Notes under the pieces: generated by a model
The model's database searches: none
What the model saw: only the letters and a program-made list of their open reading frames with translations
What the model was told of the DNA's origin: nothing
Assembly: GCA_022711335.1 (NCBI GenBank)
Contig: JAKLFF010000001.1
Coordinates: forward strand, 1-40,259
Direction of reading: 5' to 3'
DNA from: Patescibacteria group bacterium
Lineage (GTDB): Bacteria; Patescibacteriota; Minisyncoccia; Moranbacterales; UBA2206
DNA: 40,259 nucleotides
Part shown: positions 21,787-31,505 of the stretch, in pieces
Layout: each line of letters opens with the position of its first letter
How positions within the stretch are numbered: position 1 is the first letter of the stretch
Program-made: the position numbers and the translations under genes

Positions 21787-22617
21787 ATGCTAATTGACAC
21801 TCATGCCCATTTGAATTTCAATGCTTTCAAAAATGACGTTGAAAAAGTCGTCAAAAGATGCGCCGATCAAAAAATCGGTGTTATTAATGTCGGATCGGAA
21901 TATAAAACCAGCCGGCGGGCAGTGGAAATGGCGGAAAAGCATGAGAACATGTGGGCGGCCGTCGGACTTCATCCCGGACATTTGAGCGTTCACGATATTG
22001 ACGATGGCGAAGGACATCTCATAAAATCTGCAGTGGAAAAATTCGATCGGGAAAAATATGTGAAACTGGCTGAATCGAAAAAAGTAATAGCGATAGGGGA
22101 GACAGGACTGGATTACTATCATGAAGCACAAAACATAAAACATATAACAGAAGAACAAAAAGAACTCCAAAAGCAGACATTTATCCAAGAAATAGAACTG
22201 GCTATAGAATTAGATTTGCCTGTTATGGTTCATTGCAGGGAAGCGTACAAGGATTTATTGGAAATATTGATTGAGCAGAATAAAAAATATGGAAAGAAAC
22301 TAAGAGGCGTAATCCATAGCTATCTGGGAAGATTGAGCTATGCGCAAATTTTTAATGAAATCGGATTTTCGATAGCGTTTAACGGCGTCATCACTTATGC
22401 CAGGGATTATGACAAAGTCATAAAAAATGTAGATCTAAAATATATTCTCACTGAAACCGATTGTCCTTGGCTCACGCCCATTCCTCATCGCGGAGAAAGA
22501 AACGAACCGGCTTATGTCAGATATGTGGCGGAAAAAATCGCGGAAATAAAAGAAATCAGCTTTGATGAAACGGCGAAAATTACTGTGGATAATACTAAGA
22601 AACTATTCAACATTTAG
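21787..22617 (+). CDS. tatD: TatD family metal-dependent DNase
   Basis: A 276-residue TIM-barrel hydrolase of the TatD family, which removes nucleotides from DNA 3' ends and may act in DNA repair. The metal-binding motif is DTHAHLNF near the N-terminus. AAVGLHPGH (about 58), IGETGLDYY (about 101), MVHCREA (about 147), the HSYLG His (about 178) and TETDCPWLTP (about 219) mark the other ligands. Length is typical. The start at 21787 gives a good distance to GGAGG; the ATG two codons upstream is only one base from it. In many bacteria tatD follows metG, and this is kept here. Confidence 0.93.
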   Translation: MLIDTHAHLNFNAFKNDVEKVVKRCADQKIGVINVGSEYKTSRRAVEMAEKHENMWAAVGLHPGHLSVHDIDDGEGHLIKSAVEKFDREKYVKLAESKKVIAIGETGLDYYHEAQNIKHITEEQKELQKQTFIQEIELAIELDLPVMVHCREAYKDLLEILIEQNKKYGKKLRGVIHSYLGRLSYAQIFNEIGFSIAFNGVITYARDYDKVIKNVDLKYILTETDCPWLTPIPHRGERNEPAYVRYVAEKIAEIKEISFDETAKITVDNTKKLFNI

Positions 22618-22724
22618 TTGCTATTTTCATAAAAATTAAGTAATATTGAGCCAGAAAGAATGGCTTGTTTTTGATTAAGGATTGCTCTTTAACGCTAATG
22701 TATAATGAATAAAGGAGAAGGGCT

Positions 22725-23327
22725 ATGGAATATGTCATGGCAATTGTTGCATATCCGATTGCTTGGAGAGAGTGGGCGAAGGAAAAATCAAAACCATTTC
22801 TTCTTTGCTTTCCTCGCTGGATTACACCAAATCTCATTTCATATTTTAGGATTTTGCTGACTGCACCAATTTGTTACTTCCTTTTTATAGATCAAGTGTT
22901 TGTGCTGGCTTTCTGCCTATACGTCATTGCTTGCATTACAGATTTTTTGGATGGAGCCCTGGCAGAAGTAAAAAACATGAAGACTGCTTGGGGCAAGATA
23001 CTCGATCCAATAGCAGACAAGATTCTTAAGGGCACAATATTTACTTTCCTGATCTATACTGTGTTTTCTCAATGGGCAGTCTTCCAGGTGGTTTTATGGG
23101 CTAATATTGGCACTGATGTTATAACTGCCGTATCTGCTCTTGCAGTATCTTGCTGGAAAAAAGATTTTGCCGGCGCCAATAAATACGGCAAGGTTAAGTT
23201 TGGCTGTCAGTGTGCAGGCGTATTTTCAGTTATGTTTCAGTGCGTTACACTTGCATTTATAGCCCTTTCACTGTCGGCTATATTGGGTGTTTGCAGTGCT
23301 ATAAAACATCTCAGGAACTTAAGCTGA
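22725..23327 (+). CDS. CDP-alcohol phosphatidyltransferase family protein
   Basis: A 200-residue membrane enzyme likely to move a phosphatidyl group from CDP-diacylglycerol to an alcohol (for example glycerol-3-phosphate, as in PgsA). Several membrane helices are visible. The signature D-x2-D-G-x2-A-R-x8-G-x3-D-x3-D reads DFLDGALAEV (eight positions) GKILDPIAD at about 75-100. All four Asp and both Gly are kept, but the Arg is Glu. That Arg normally contacts the substrate, so activity or specificity may differ. The start follows AAAGGAGAAGGG with good spacing. It has a terminator after it. Confidence 0.82.
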   Translation: MEYVMAIVAYPIAWREWAKEKSKPFLLCFPRWITPNLISYFRILLTAPICYFLFIDQVFVLAFCLYVIACITDFLDGALAEVKNMKTAWGKILDPIADKILKGTIFTFLIYTVFSQWAVFQVVLWANIGTDVITAVSALAVSCWKKDFAGANKYGKVKFGCQCAGVFSVMFQCVTLAFIALSLSAILGVCSAIKHLRNLS

Positions 23328-23343
23328 CTTAAATGTTGGTTAT

Positions 23344-23377
23344 TAGGGCTTTCCCCATTGAGGAAAGCCCTGTTTTT
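23344..23377 (+). terminator. Intrinsic terminator
   Basis: AGGGCTTTCC (23344-23353) pairs with GGAAAGCCCT (23361-23370), followed by six T. It separates the phosphatidyltransferase from the ATP synthase genes. Confidence 0.9.
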
Positions 23378-23386
23378 TAAATTTTT

Positions 23387-23415
23387 CTTGACTAATTTCC
23401 AATTTTCCCCCACAA
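23387..23415 (+). promoter_or_regulatory. Candidate promoter of the ATP synthase genes
   Basis: TTGACT (23387-23392), 17 bases, CACAAT (23410-23415). Transcription would start near 23422, so the upstream GTG at 23422 cannot be the coding start. Confidence 0.5.
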
Positions 23416-23439
23416 TTAAAGGTGGTTGCACAAAACAAT

Positions 23440-23754
23440 ATGGAAAATAAAACTGACGAAAATAAGGCTCCTTGGTGGCAGCCCGGTTTGGTACTTTTTG
23501 CAAGGCTGTCGGGCTGGATTGCGGTGCCAGTAATTGCGGCCGTTTTCATTGGGAAGTGGCTGGATAAGAAATATAACAGCGAGCCGTGGCTTTTTTTGAT
23601 TTCAGTTGGAATAGCGTTTTTTCTTTCCATGTTTGGGATTGTCAGAGATTCGATGCGGGAAATAAGGAAAATTGAGGAAGAAGTCAAAAAAAAAGATAAT
23701 AAAAACAATAGTCATCCCGGGCTTGACCCGGGATCCAGTCAGGAATCTAAGTAG
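23440..23754 (+). CDS. AtpZ/AtpI-like ATP synthase accessory membrane protein
   Basis: A 104-residue protein at the head of the ATP synthase genes. Two membrane helices (about 20-43 and 50-70) with WWQPGLVLFARLSGW before the first and a charged tail after the second fit the AtpZ/AtpI family (ATPase gene 1), which helps c-ring assembly or ion supply. The ATG at 23440 is preferred because the candidate promoter would start the message near 23422. The last 14 or so residues (SHPGLDPGSSQESK) are read from the R1 repeat that starts at 23711, so the original C-terminus was replaced. atpB starts 38 bases downstream. Confidence 0.78.
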   Translation: MENKTDENKAPWWQPGLVLFARLSGWIAVPVIAAVFIGKWLDKKYNSEPWLFLISVGIAFFLSMFGIVRDSMREIRKIEEEVKKKDNKNNSHPGLDPGSSQESK

Positions 23755-23787
23755 CTAATACTAGATTCCCGCTTTCGCGGGAATGAC
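23711..23787. repeat. Dispersed inverted repeat R1 overlapping the atpZ-like 3' end
   Basis: GTCATCCCGGGCTTGACCCG on the left and GATTCCCGCTTTCGCGGGAA ending TGAC on the right. The left 40 bases are translated and supply the end of the preceding gene. Confidence 0.85.
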
Positions 23788-23792
23788 AACGA

Positions 23793-24644
23793 ATGTCAAA
23801 TACTTCCGAACAAGTTAATAATCAGCAAAATCAAGAAATTACTTCAGAGTCTACTTTGTTTGCCGAACCAATTTATCATATCGGAAATTTTACCATCACT
23901 AATTCACTTCTCAATAGTTGGATGGCGGTCATAATTCTTACCGTCTTTTTTGTTTTAATTGGAAAAAAAATAAAGAGAGTTCCAAGGGGACTGCAAAACA
24001 TATTCGAAATGATTTTAGAACAAGCCTTGGGGCTCGCAGATAGCATCACCGGAGACCGAAAAAAATCAGAAAAATTCCTTCCTATCTCGCTAGCCCTTTT
24101 TTTATTTATCCTGGTAAACAACTGGCTGGGGCTTCTGCCGGGAATGGGAACAATCGGCTTTGTCGAGCATGAAGGATCGCATAATGTTTTTGTGCCATTT
24201 TTCCGGGGCGGAACAGCGGACATAAACACGACACTGGCACTGGCGCTTTTTGCCGTTGTGGCTTCCCATGTTTTGGGAATATTGACAATCGGAATTTGGA
24301 AACATTTTAATAAATTTATAAATTTAAAAGTTCTTGCTGAAATTCCGGGAAAAATAAAGAAAGACGCGACTGTAATTCTTGTAAATCCCATCCAAGCATT
24401 TGTGGGAATTGTGGAATTTATTGGGGAAATTGCCAAAATTGCATCGCTCTCATTCCGGTTATTTGGAAATATTTTCGCCGGTGAAGTGCTTCTGGCTTCT
24501 ATGATGGCCATTTTTGCCTATATTCTACCGCTGCCGTTTATATTTCTCGAGATAATTGTTGGTTTGATTCAAGCCTTGATATTCGCAATACTGACATTGG
24601 TATATATGACGATAGCGACGCAGGATCATGCGGAAGAACACTAA
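23793..24644 (+). CDS. atpB: ATP synthase F0 subunit a
   Basis: Subunit a forms the two proton half-channels against the c-ring. The protein has 283 residues and six or so membrane helices. The essential Arg lies in SLSFRLFGNIFAGEVLL (about 214-230), and the C-terminal QALIFAILTLVYM helix is typical. A 40-residue hydrophilic N-terminus rich in Gln and Asn precedes the first helix. The start is 6 bases after an R1 repeat and has no Shine-Dalgarno. Confidence 0.95.
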   Translation: MSNTSEQVNNQQNQEITSESTLFAEPIYHIGNFTITNSLLNSWMAVIILTVFFVLIGKKIKRVPRGLQNIFEMILEQALGLADSITGDRKKSEKFLPISLALFLFILVNNWLGLLPGMGTIGFVEHEGSHNVFVPFFRGGTADINTTLALALFAVVASHVLGILTIGIWKHFNKFINLKVLAEIPGKIKKDATVILVNPIQAFVGIVEFIGEIAKIASLSFRLFGNIFAGEVLLASMMAIFAYILPLPFIFLEIIVGLIQALIFAILTLVYMTIATQDHAEEH

Positions 24645-24649
24645 AATTT

Positions 24650-24755
24650 CTAATTTTCAAACAATTTCTAATTTTTCAATGACTAAATTTTAAAATTGAA
24701 GAATTTAATCATTGAAAATTGTTTGAAAATTGAAAATTGTGAATTGAAAATTAAT
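24650..24755. repeat. A/T-rich inverted-repeat spacer, family R4
   Basis: TTTTCAAACAATTTCTAATT-like words on the left and TCATTGAAAATTGTTTGAAA-like words on the right make a long weak hairpin between atpB and atpE. Confidence 0.7.
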
Positions 24756-24828
24756 TAAAATTAGCTTCTTATTTTAGAGCGACGTTAAAAATTTACCCCG
24801 TCGACTGACTAAAATAAACAAGCTATAA

Positions 24829-25047
<219 letters not shown>

Positions 25048-25127
25048 TCATAGTGAATTTATTTGACTCCTCTTTTTCAAATTTAAGCGGAGTCAAAATA
25101 AGAACATTATAGGAACTAAACAACAAA

Positions 25128-25193
25128 ATGGTTAAATTGCTAAATGGTTAAATTGTTTATAGCCATTTAACAATATAACAATTTGACAATTTA
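25128..25193. repeat. A/T-rich inverted repeat, family R5
   Basis: ATGGTTAAATTGCTAAATGG on the left and TAGCCATTTAACAATATAAC on the right. It ends two bases before the atpF start. Confidence 0.7.
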
Positions 25194-25195
25194 AA

Positions 25196-25684
25196 ATGGA
25201 AGAATTAATAAAAACATTCCACATTGAAACCAATCTACTTTTGGCGCAGTTTGTAAATTTTGCCATCGTCCTTTTCGTGCTTTGGAAATTTGCCTATAAG
25301 CCTATTTTGAAAACTCTTAATGACCGGACGAAAAAAATCGAAAAAGGTGTGAAAGATGCAGAAACTGCCAGCAAAAAACTTTCCGAAATGACGGAAAAAG
25401 AAAAAGAAGTTTTGGTAAAAGCCCGAAAAGAAGCCCAGGAAATCATTAAAAAATCAGAAAACGAAGCCAAAAAGAATGCGGATGGCATAGTAGCCCAAGC
25501 CAAACAGCAGAATGAAAAGATGATCGCGGATGCCAAAAAAATGATTGATCAGGAAAAAGAAAAGATGCTGGGCGAAGTTAAATCGGAAATCGCGGGACTA
25601 GTCGTCAGCGCGACGGAAAAAGTGATTCATGAAAAAATGGACAGCCAAAAGGACAAGGAGTTAATTGAGAAAGCAATAAAGTAA
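25196..25684 (+). CDS. atpF: ATP synthase F0 subunit b
   Basis: The peripheral stalk subunit, 162 residues. One N-terminal membrane helix (about 10-32, LLAQFVNFAIVLFVLWKFAY) is followed by a long Lys/Glu/Ala-rich coiled coil that pairs with a second b chain and binds delta. Only one b gene is present, so the stalk should be a homodimer. No Shine-Dalgarno is seen; the spacer before it is an R5 repeat. Confidence 0.94.
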   Translation: MEELIKTFHIETNLLLAQFVNFAIVLFVLWKFAYKPILKTLNDRTKKIEKGVKDAETASKKLSEMTEKEKEVLVKARKEAQEIIKKSENEAKKNADGIVAQAKQQNEKMIADAKKMIDQEKEKMLGEVKSEIAGLVVSATEKVIHEKMDSQKDKELIEKAIK

Positions 25685-25693
25685 TATACGAAT

Positions 25694-25810
25694 TCCTCCT
25701 CTCCCTCTGGGAGAGGATGCCCGAAGGGCAGGAGAGGGGTGAAGCTTTGTAAACGCTTCCCTCTTCCGGTTCGCCTAGGCGAACCACCTTTTCCCGGAGG
25801 GAGAAGAGGA
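25694..25810. repeat. Dispersed GC-rich inverted repeat, family R2, copy B
   Basis: TCCTCCTCTCCCTCTGGGAG on the left, CGCCTAGGCG at the right-centre and CCCGGAGGGAGAAGAGGA at the end. It fills the atpF-atpH junction. Confidence 0.8.
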
Positions 25811-25828
25811 TAATGAGAAAACTATTTT

Positions 25829-26230
25829 ATGAAAGCTACAGCCATGCAATACGCGAAAGCGTTATATGAAGCCACGAAAGACAAAAATCAAAAAGAAATT
25901 GATGGAATTTTAGCTGATTTTGTGAAATTGCTGGCGAAAAATAATCAGGAAAGGCTGGCGGGAAACATCTCAAAAAAATTCGGGGAAATTTATAACGCCG
26001 AAAATGGAATTGTGGAAGCGGAAATTACAAGTTGTGAAAAATTAAATGAAGCGATTGAAAAAAAGATAGAGAATTATATTAAAGATAAATATTCGGCGAA
26101 AAAAGTGGAGATTAACAATAAGATTGATGAAAGTATAAAAGGCGGGATTATTATAAGAGTCGGGGATGAGATAATGGACGGAAGCGTAGAGAGGCAGTTG
26201 AAAGAGTTAAAAAGTATATTAATTTTATAA
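25829..26230 (+). CDS. atpH: ATP synthase F1 subunit delta
   Basis: Links F1 to the b stalk. At 133 residues it is shorter than the usual 175-180. The N-terminal helical part begins with the typical QYAKALYEA, and the C-terminal beta hairpin ends with the conserved GGIIIRVGDEIMDGSVERQL. Some helices of the N-terminal domain are shortened. atpA follows after 19 bases, the only close junction in the cluster. Confidence 0.88.
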   Translation: MKATAMQYAKALYEATKDKNQKEIDGILADFVKLLAKNNQERLAGNISKKFGEIYNAENGIVEAEITSCEKLNEAIEKKIENYIKDKYSAKKVEINNKIDESIKGGIIIRVGDEIMDGSVERQLKELKSILIL

Positions 26231-26249
26231 TTTAATCTTCTAATATCAT

Positions 26250-27806
26250 ATGAACAAAGACTACATCATTGACCAACTTAAGAAACAAATCGAACACTTT
26301 GAAACCAAAGTCCAGACGGAAAAAGTCGGGACGGTTCAGGAAATCGGGGATGGCGTGGCCAGAATCTCCGGGCTTTCCGATTGCATGGCATCGGAAATGG
26401 TTGAATTTGAAAATGGAGCCTATGGCGTAGCATTAAACTTGGAAGAAGACCGGGTCGGCGCAATGGTGCTTGGAAATTATGAATCCATCAAAGAAGGCGA
26501 GACGGTGAAATCAACCGGGAAAATTCTTTCCGTTCCGGTCGGAGAAAATTTCATCGGACGAGTAATAAATCCGCTTGGACAGCCGCTAGACGGGAAAGGA
26601 GAAATTAAATCAGACAAATTCTATCCGATTGAAAAAATCGCGCCGGGAGTTATCACCCGGCAAAAAGTCAATCAGCCTGTGCAGACGGGTATAAAAGCGA
26701 TTGATGCAATGATTCCAATCGGTCGTGGTCAGCGGGAACTGATTATCGGCGACCGCCAAACCGGAAAAACAGCAGTGGCGATTGACACGATTATCAATCA
26801 AGGAAAGGGACCCGCCTCGACTCGCGGAGACGACCGCTCGTCGACGCGAGGCGGGCAGAATATGATTTGCATATATGTTGCTATCGGGCAGAAGAAATCG
26901 AAAATTGCGAGAATTGTGGCAGAATTGGAAAAAAACGGCGCCATGGAATATACAACCGTAGTTTTGGCGGGCGCGTCAGAACCAGCTCCGCTTTCATTCA
27001 TCGCTCCTTATTCCGGTTGTGCTCTCGGAGAATATTTTATGGATCAGGGAAAAGATGTGCTTGTTGTTTATGATGATCTTTCCCGCCATGCCTGGGCGTA
27101 TCGGCAAGTATCTTTGATTTTAAGACGTCCGCCGGGGCGGGAAGCCTATCCTGGGGATATTTTCTATCTACATTCAAGGCTTCTAGAACGGTCAGCCAAG
27201 CTTAACAAAGATTTCGGCGGCGGATCGCTCACGGCGCTTCCGATCATTGAAACGCAAGCCGGCGATGTTTCCGCTTACATTCCGACTAATGTCATTTCTA
27301 TTACTGACGGACAGATATATCTCGAAGCCGATTTGTTCTACAAAGGAATCCGCCCGGCGCTCAATGTCGGAATTTCGGTGTCGCGAGTTGGGTCGGATGC
27401 GCAAATTAAAGCCATGAAAAAAGTGGCTGGAAAAATGAAATTGGATATGGCCCAATTTCGGGAACTGGAAGCTTTTGCACAATTCGGATCAGACCTTGAT
27501 GAAAAAACCAGAAAGACCATTGAGCAAGGGAAGCGAACGGTGGAGATTCTTAAGCAAGACCAATATGAACCAATGCCAGTGGAAAATCAGGTAGCGATAA
27601 TCTATGCAGTAACTAACGGATTTTTAGATGATGTGGCGTTGGAAAAAGTGCGAGACTGGGAAAAAGATTTTCATAAGTATCTTGGAAGTTCACAAAAGGA
27701 AGTTTTAAAAGCAATTGCGGAGAAAAAAGAGCTGACGGAAGAAATTATAAAGAAATTAGAAAAAGCAATAGGGGAGTTTAAAGAGATTTATCAGAACGGC
27801 AACTAA
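26250..27806 (+). CDS. atpA: ATP synthase F1 subunit alpha
   Basis: The non-catalytic nucleotide-binding subunit, 518 residues. Walker A is GDRQTGKT (about 167-175), Walker B lies in [19 protein letters not shown], and the [11 protein letters not shown] segment carries the conserved GSDAQ. Residues about 187-202 ([16 protein letters not shown]) are an in-frame insertion encoded by an imperfect palindrome (26811-26855), between the P-loop helix and the next strand ([10 protein letters not shown]). The loop is probably on the surface, because the flanking strand and helix are undisturbed. The C-terminal helical domain is complete. Confidence 0.95.
   Translation: MNKDYIIDQLKKQIEHFETKVQTEKVGTVQEIGDGVARISGLSDCMASEMVEFENGAYGVALNLEEDRVGAMVLGNYESIKEGETVKSTGKILSVPVGENFIGRVINPLGQPLDGKGEIKSDKFYPIEKIAPGVITRQKVNQPVQTGIKAIDAMIPIGRGQRELIIGDRQTGKTAVAIDTIINQGKGPASTRGDDRSSTRGGQNMICIYVAIGQKKSKIARIVAELEKNGAMEYTTVVLAGASEPAPLSFIAPYSGCALGEYFMDQGKDVLVVYDDLSRHAWAYRQVSLILRRPPGREAYPGDIFYLHSRLLERSAKLNKDFGGGSLTALPIIETQAGDVSAYIPTNVISITDGQIYLEADLFYKGIRPALNVGISVSRVGSDAQIKAMKKVAGKMKLDMAQFRELEAFAQFGSDLDEKTRKTIEQGKRTVEILKQDQYEPMPVENQVAIIYAVTNGFLDDVALEKVRDWEKDFHKYLGSSQKEVLKAIAEKKELTEEIIKKLEKAIGEFKEIYQNGN
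26811..26855 (+). repeat. GC-rich palindrome within atpA
   Basis: CCCGCCTCG (26811-26819) pairs with CGAGGCGGG (26847-26855); an inner GACGA/TCGTC hairpin sits between. It is in frame and is richer in C and G than the flanking codons. Confidence 0.85.
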
Positions 27807-27809
27807 TGT

Positions 27810-27881
27810 TGTCATCCCCGCGAAAGCGGGGATCCAGTAATAAAAAGTAAAGACTAGATTCCCGCTTTCGCGGGAATGACA
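27810..27881. repeat. Dispersed inverted repeat R1 at atpA-atpG
   Basis: TGTCATCCCCGCGAAAGCGG on the left and GATTCCCGCTTTCGCGGGAA ending TGACA on the right, eight bases before the atpG start. Confidence 0.85.
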
Positions 27882-27889
27882 AAAGCAAA

Positions 27890-28852
27890 GTGGCTAATAA
27901 TACAAAAGAAATTCGGCGAAGAATCAAGTCGATAAATAGCACCAAAAAAATCACCCGCGCGATGGAGATGGTTAGTGCTGCCAAAATGAGGCGGGCGATT
28001 TCAGCAGTACAAGCCATTCGTCCTTATGCTCACAGTTCCTGGAGCGTGCTGACCAATCTTGCTCGGGCTTTTACGGAATACAACGAGGGACTTTTGAATA
28101 TTCGGGAAGTTAAATCTGTGTTGGTGGTTGTGGTTTCCACCAATCGCGGACTTTGCGGAGCGTATAATGCCAATCTTTTCAAAAAAATACGACAAGAAAT
28201 TGCGAATCCCGAAAGGCTTAAATTAAACCGCACAATATCCAGAAAAATCGAATCAAAAGTTTCCAATGAAAATTTGAAAATTGATTTTATTACCGTTGGA
28301 AAAAAAGGAGATGCAATGATAGGAAGGCTCAGAAAGAATATTATTGCTTCATTTCCGGATTTGGCTTACAGTCCTAAATCTGAAGAAGTACGACCGCTTG
28401 CTAAAATTGTTATGGATGAATACCTTGGAGAAAAATATGACAAAGTAGTGGTTGTTTATACGGATTTTGTTTCCACAATCAACCAACAGACCAAAATCAG
28501 ACAAATTTTGCCGATTTCCCGAGTGGATATTGAAAAGCAAATTGCAGAAATGGATAGCCATGCCCAGGAACTTGGGCTCAAAATCCCAAAGTTGGAATAC
28601 AAGATCGAGCCCAGCCCGAATGAAGTGCTGGAACACATATTGCCGCGGCTCATTGAAATGCAGATTTATCATGCTATTCAGGAATCCAATGCTTCAAAAG
28701 AATCGGCTCGGATGATTGCAATGCGAAATGCGACCGATGCAGCGGGGGAAATGGTGACGGGACTGACGCTGGCCTACAACCAAATCAGACAAGGCAAGAT
28801 AACGCAGGAAATCGCGGAGATTAGTGCGGGGAAAGCGGCACTAGAACAGTAA
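27890..28852 (+). CDS. atpG: ATP synthase F1 subunit gamma
   Basis: The central rotor shaft, 320 residues, a little longer than usual (about 285) because of extra charged residues near 100-120. N-terminal coiled-coil helix: RRRIKSINSTKKITRAMEMV. C-terminal helix: ESARMIAMRNATDAAGEM. STNRGLCGAYN is the conserved globular motif. The start codon is GTG and lies 8 bases after an R1 repeat. No Shine-Dalgarno is seen. Confidence 0.94.
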   Translation: MANNTKEIRRRIKSINSTKKITRAMEMVSAAKMRRAISAVQAIRPYAHSSWSVLTNLARAFTEYNEGLLNIREVKSVLVVVVSTNRGLCGAYNANLFKKIRQEIANPERLKLNRTISRKIESKVSNENLKIDFITVGKKGDAMIGRLRKNIIASFPDLAYSPKSEEVRPLAKIVMDEYLGEKYDKVVVVYTDFVSTINQQTKIRQILPISRVDIEKQIAEMDSHAQELGLKIPKLEYKIEPSPNEVLEHILPRLIEMQIYHAIQESNASKESARMIAMRNATDAAGEMVTGLTLAYNQIRQGKITQEIAEISAGKAALEQ

Positions 28853-28861
28853 TAAAAAATA

Positions 28862-28968
28862 TCCTCCTCTCCCTCTGGGAGAGGATGCCCGAAGGGCAGG
28901 TGAGGGAGAAAGCTTTAAATTATTCCCTCATCCGGCCTCCGGCCACCTTCTCCCTAAGGGAGAAGGTG
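28862..28968. repeat. Dispersed GC-rich inverted repeat, family R2, copy C
   Basis: TCCTCCTCTCCCTCTGGGAG on the left, CCGGCCTCCGGCC at the right-centre and CTTCTCCCTAAGGGAGAAGG at the end. It lies directly after atpG. Confidence 0.8.
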
Positions 28969-28995
28969 GAATAAAAAAAATTGTTCTTTTGAAAA

Positions 28996-29037
28996 TAAAA
29001 AAACCGCCAGTTTGCTTGAGATCAAGCGAAAGGCGGC
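28996..29037 (-). terminator. Terminator of the minus-strand gene inside the atp cluster
   Basis: On the minus strand GCCGCC pairs with GGCGG through a long stem (TTCGCTTGA/TCAAGCAAA with one G-U), followed by a run of seven T. Confidence 0.8.
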
Positions 29038-29044
29038 GCATCTC

Positions 29045-29278
29045 TTAATTCATGGCTGGGTGGCCAGCAAGAGAATATCTTGCTCTAATTTGGGCGCATT
29101 GGAAATGAAAGTATCGGGAAACTTCGTCATTGTTGTATTTCGGTGTTTCTTGTAGCTCCTGTAATAAGCGATTTTCTAGAGAAGTTAATTCCTTGATACT
29201 TTTCAGCTTAATAACGGCATCTTTAAACCGATCAAGCTGATTCCAGATTGGGTTCAAGAAATCCAAACTTTGTTCCAT
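29045..29278 (-). CDS. Hypothetical helical protein, antisense within the ATP synthase cluster
   Basis: A 77-residue soluble protein, mostly helical (LDFLNPIWNQLDRFKDAVIK, then a second charged helix to about 50), with one Cys and several aromatic residues near the end. It has no recognised family. The evidence that it is real is strong: GGAGG seven bases before the ATG, a promoter TTGACT-N18-TATAAT (29342-29371) and an intrinsic terminator (28996-29037), all on the minus strand. It therefore forms a complete unit placed head-on between atpG and atpD. Its transcript does not overlap either ATP synthase gene. Confidence 0.65.
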   Translation of the reverse strand: MEQSLDFLNPIWNQLDRFKDAVIKLKSIKELTSLENRLLQELQETPKYNNDEVSRYFHFQCAQIRARYSLAGHPAMN

Positions 29279-29341
29279 CTGATAGCCTCCATTATTTAAT
29301 GAACAAGTTAATATTAATCACGATTTTAAATTCAGATTATG

Positions 29342-29371
29342 ATTATAAACTATTTTTGTTAAAAAAGTCAA
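29342..29371 (-). promoter_or_regulatory. Promoter of the 29045-29278 gene
   Basis: On the minus strand TTGACT (29371-29366), 18 bases, then a perfect TATAAT (29347-29342). Confidence 0.7.
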
Positions 29372-29378
29372 TATTTAA

Positions 29379-30842
<1,464 letters not shown>

Positions 30843-30847
30843 TAGTT

Positions 30848-30936
30848 GTTATCCCGGGCTTGACCCGGGATCCAGTAAATCCTGAAACAAGTTCAGGATG
30901 ACAAATGACCAGATTCCCGCTTTCGCGGGAATGACA
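30848..30936. repeat. Dispersed inverted repeat R1 at atpD-atpC
   Basis: GTTATCCCGGGCTTGACCCG on the left, TCCTGAAACAAGTTCAGGA (a second small palindrome) in the middle, GATTCCCGCTTTCGCGGGAA ending TGACA on the right. Confidence 0.85.
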
Positions 30937-30946
30937 TAATATAATC

Positions 30947-31390
30947 ATGGTAGATTTAAACATAAAATTCAAAATAGTCACTCCCGAACGCACGGTTTTT
31001 GAAGATACAGTCGATCAAATTACTCTGCCGACAACGGACGGGGAAGTTACGATTTTGCCAAATCACCGGTCATATATTGCCAGTCTCAAAACTGGCGAGC
31101 TTATGCTTCGAAAAGGAAAAGAAGAAAACTATGTTTATGTTTCCGGCGGTTTTATAGAATTTAACAATAATGAACTTATTGTTCTTGCCGATGCGGCAGA
31201 GAGGGCGGAAGAAATCGACCTGAAAATTGCCGAAGAAGCCAAAAAACGGGCAGAAGAAATCAAAAAACAAAAAATTACACTGGATGATACTGAATATGCT
31301 CGCGTGGCAGCGGCTATTGAACGGGAGACAGCCAGAATTCGAGTGGCAAAAAAGCATTTTACGAAAAGAGGGATGAATCTGGATAATTAA
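30947..31390 (+). CDS. atpC: ATP synthase F1 subunit epsilon
   Basis: Couples the rotor to the c-ring and can inhibit hydrolysis. 147 residues: an N-terminal beta sandwich (LNIKFKIVTPERTVFEDTVD, then TLPTTDGEVTILPNHRSYI) and a two-helix C-terminal tail (about 87-145). Slightly longer than usual (about 135). It ends the ATP synthase cluster and starts 10 bases after an R1 repeat without a Shine-Dalgarno. Confidence 0.93.
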   Translation: MVDLNIKFKIVTPERTVFEDTVDQITLPTTDGEVTILPNHRSYIASLKTGELMLRKGKEENYVYVSGGFIEFNNNELIVLADAAERAEEIDLKIAEEAKKRAEEIKKQKITLDDTEYARVAAAIERETARIRVAKKHFTKRGMNLDN

Positions 31391-31392
31391 TG

Positions 31393-31503
31393 TAAAATGC
31401 AAAAATCAAAAATAAAAATGACAATGCAAAATTAAAAATGGATCAATAATTTTGCATTTTGAGATGTCATTTTGCATTTTGAGATTTGCATTTTGATTTT
31501 AAA
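31393..31503. repeat. A/T-rich inverted repeat, family R7
   Basis: Words of the type AAAATGCAAAA and ATTTTGCATTTTGAGAT in inverted order; the right half has the second word three times. It ends just before the next start codon. Confidence 0.65.
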
Positions 31504-31505
31504 AT

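Noticed and set aside
23422-23439. GTG start for the atpZ-like gene
   Set aside because: It coincides with the predicted start of transcription and lacks a ribosome-binding site; the ATG at 23440 is better.
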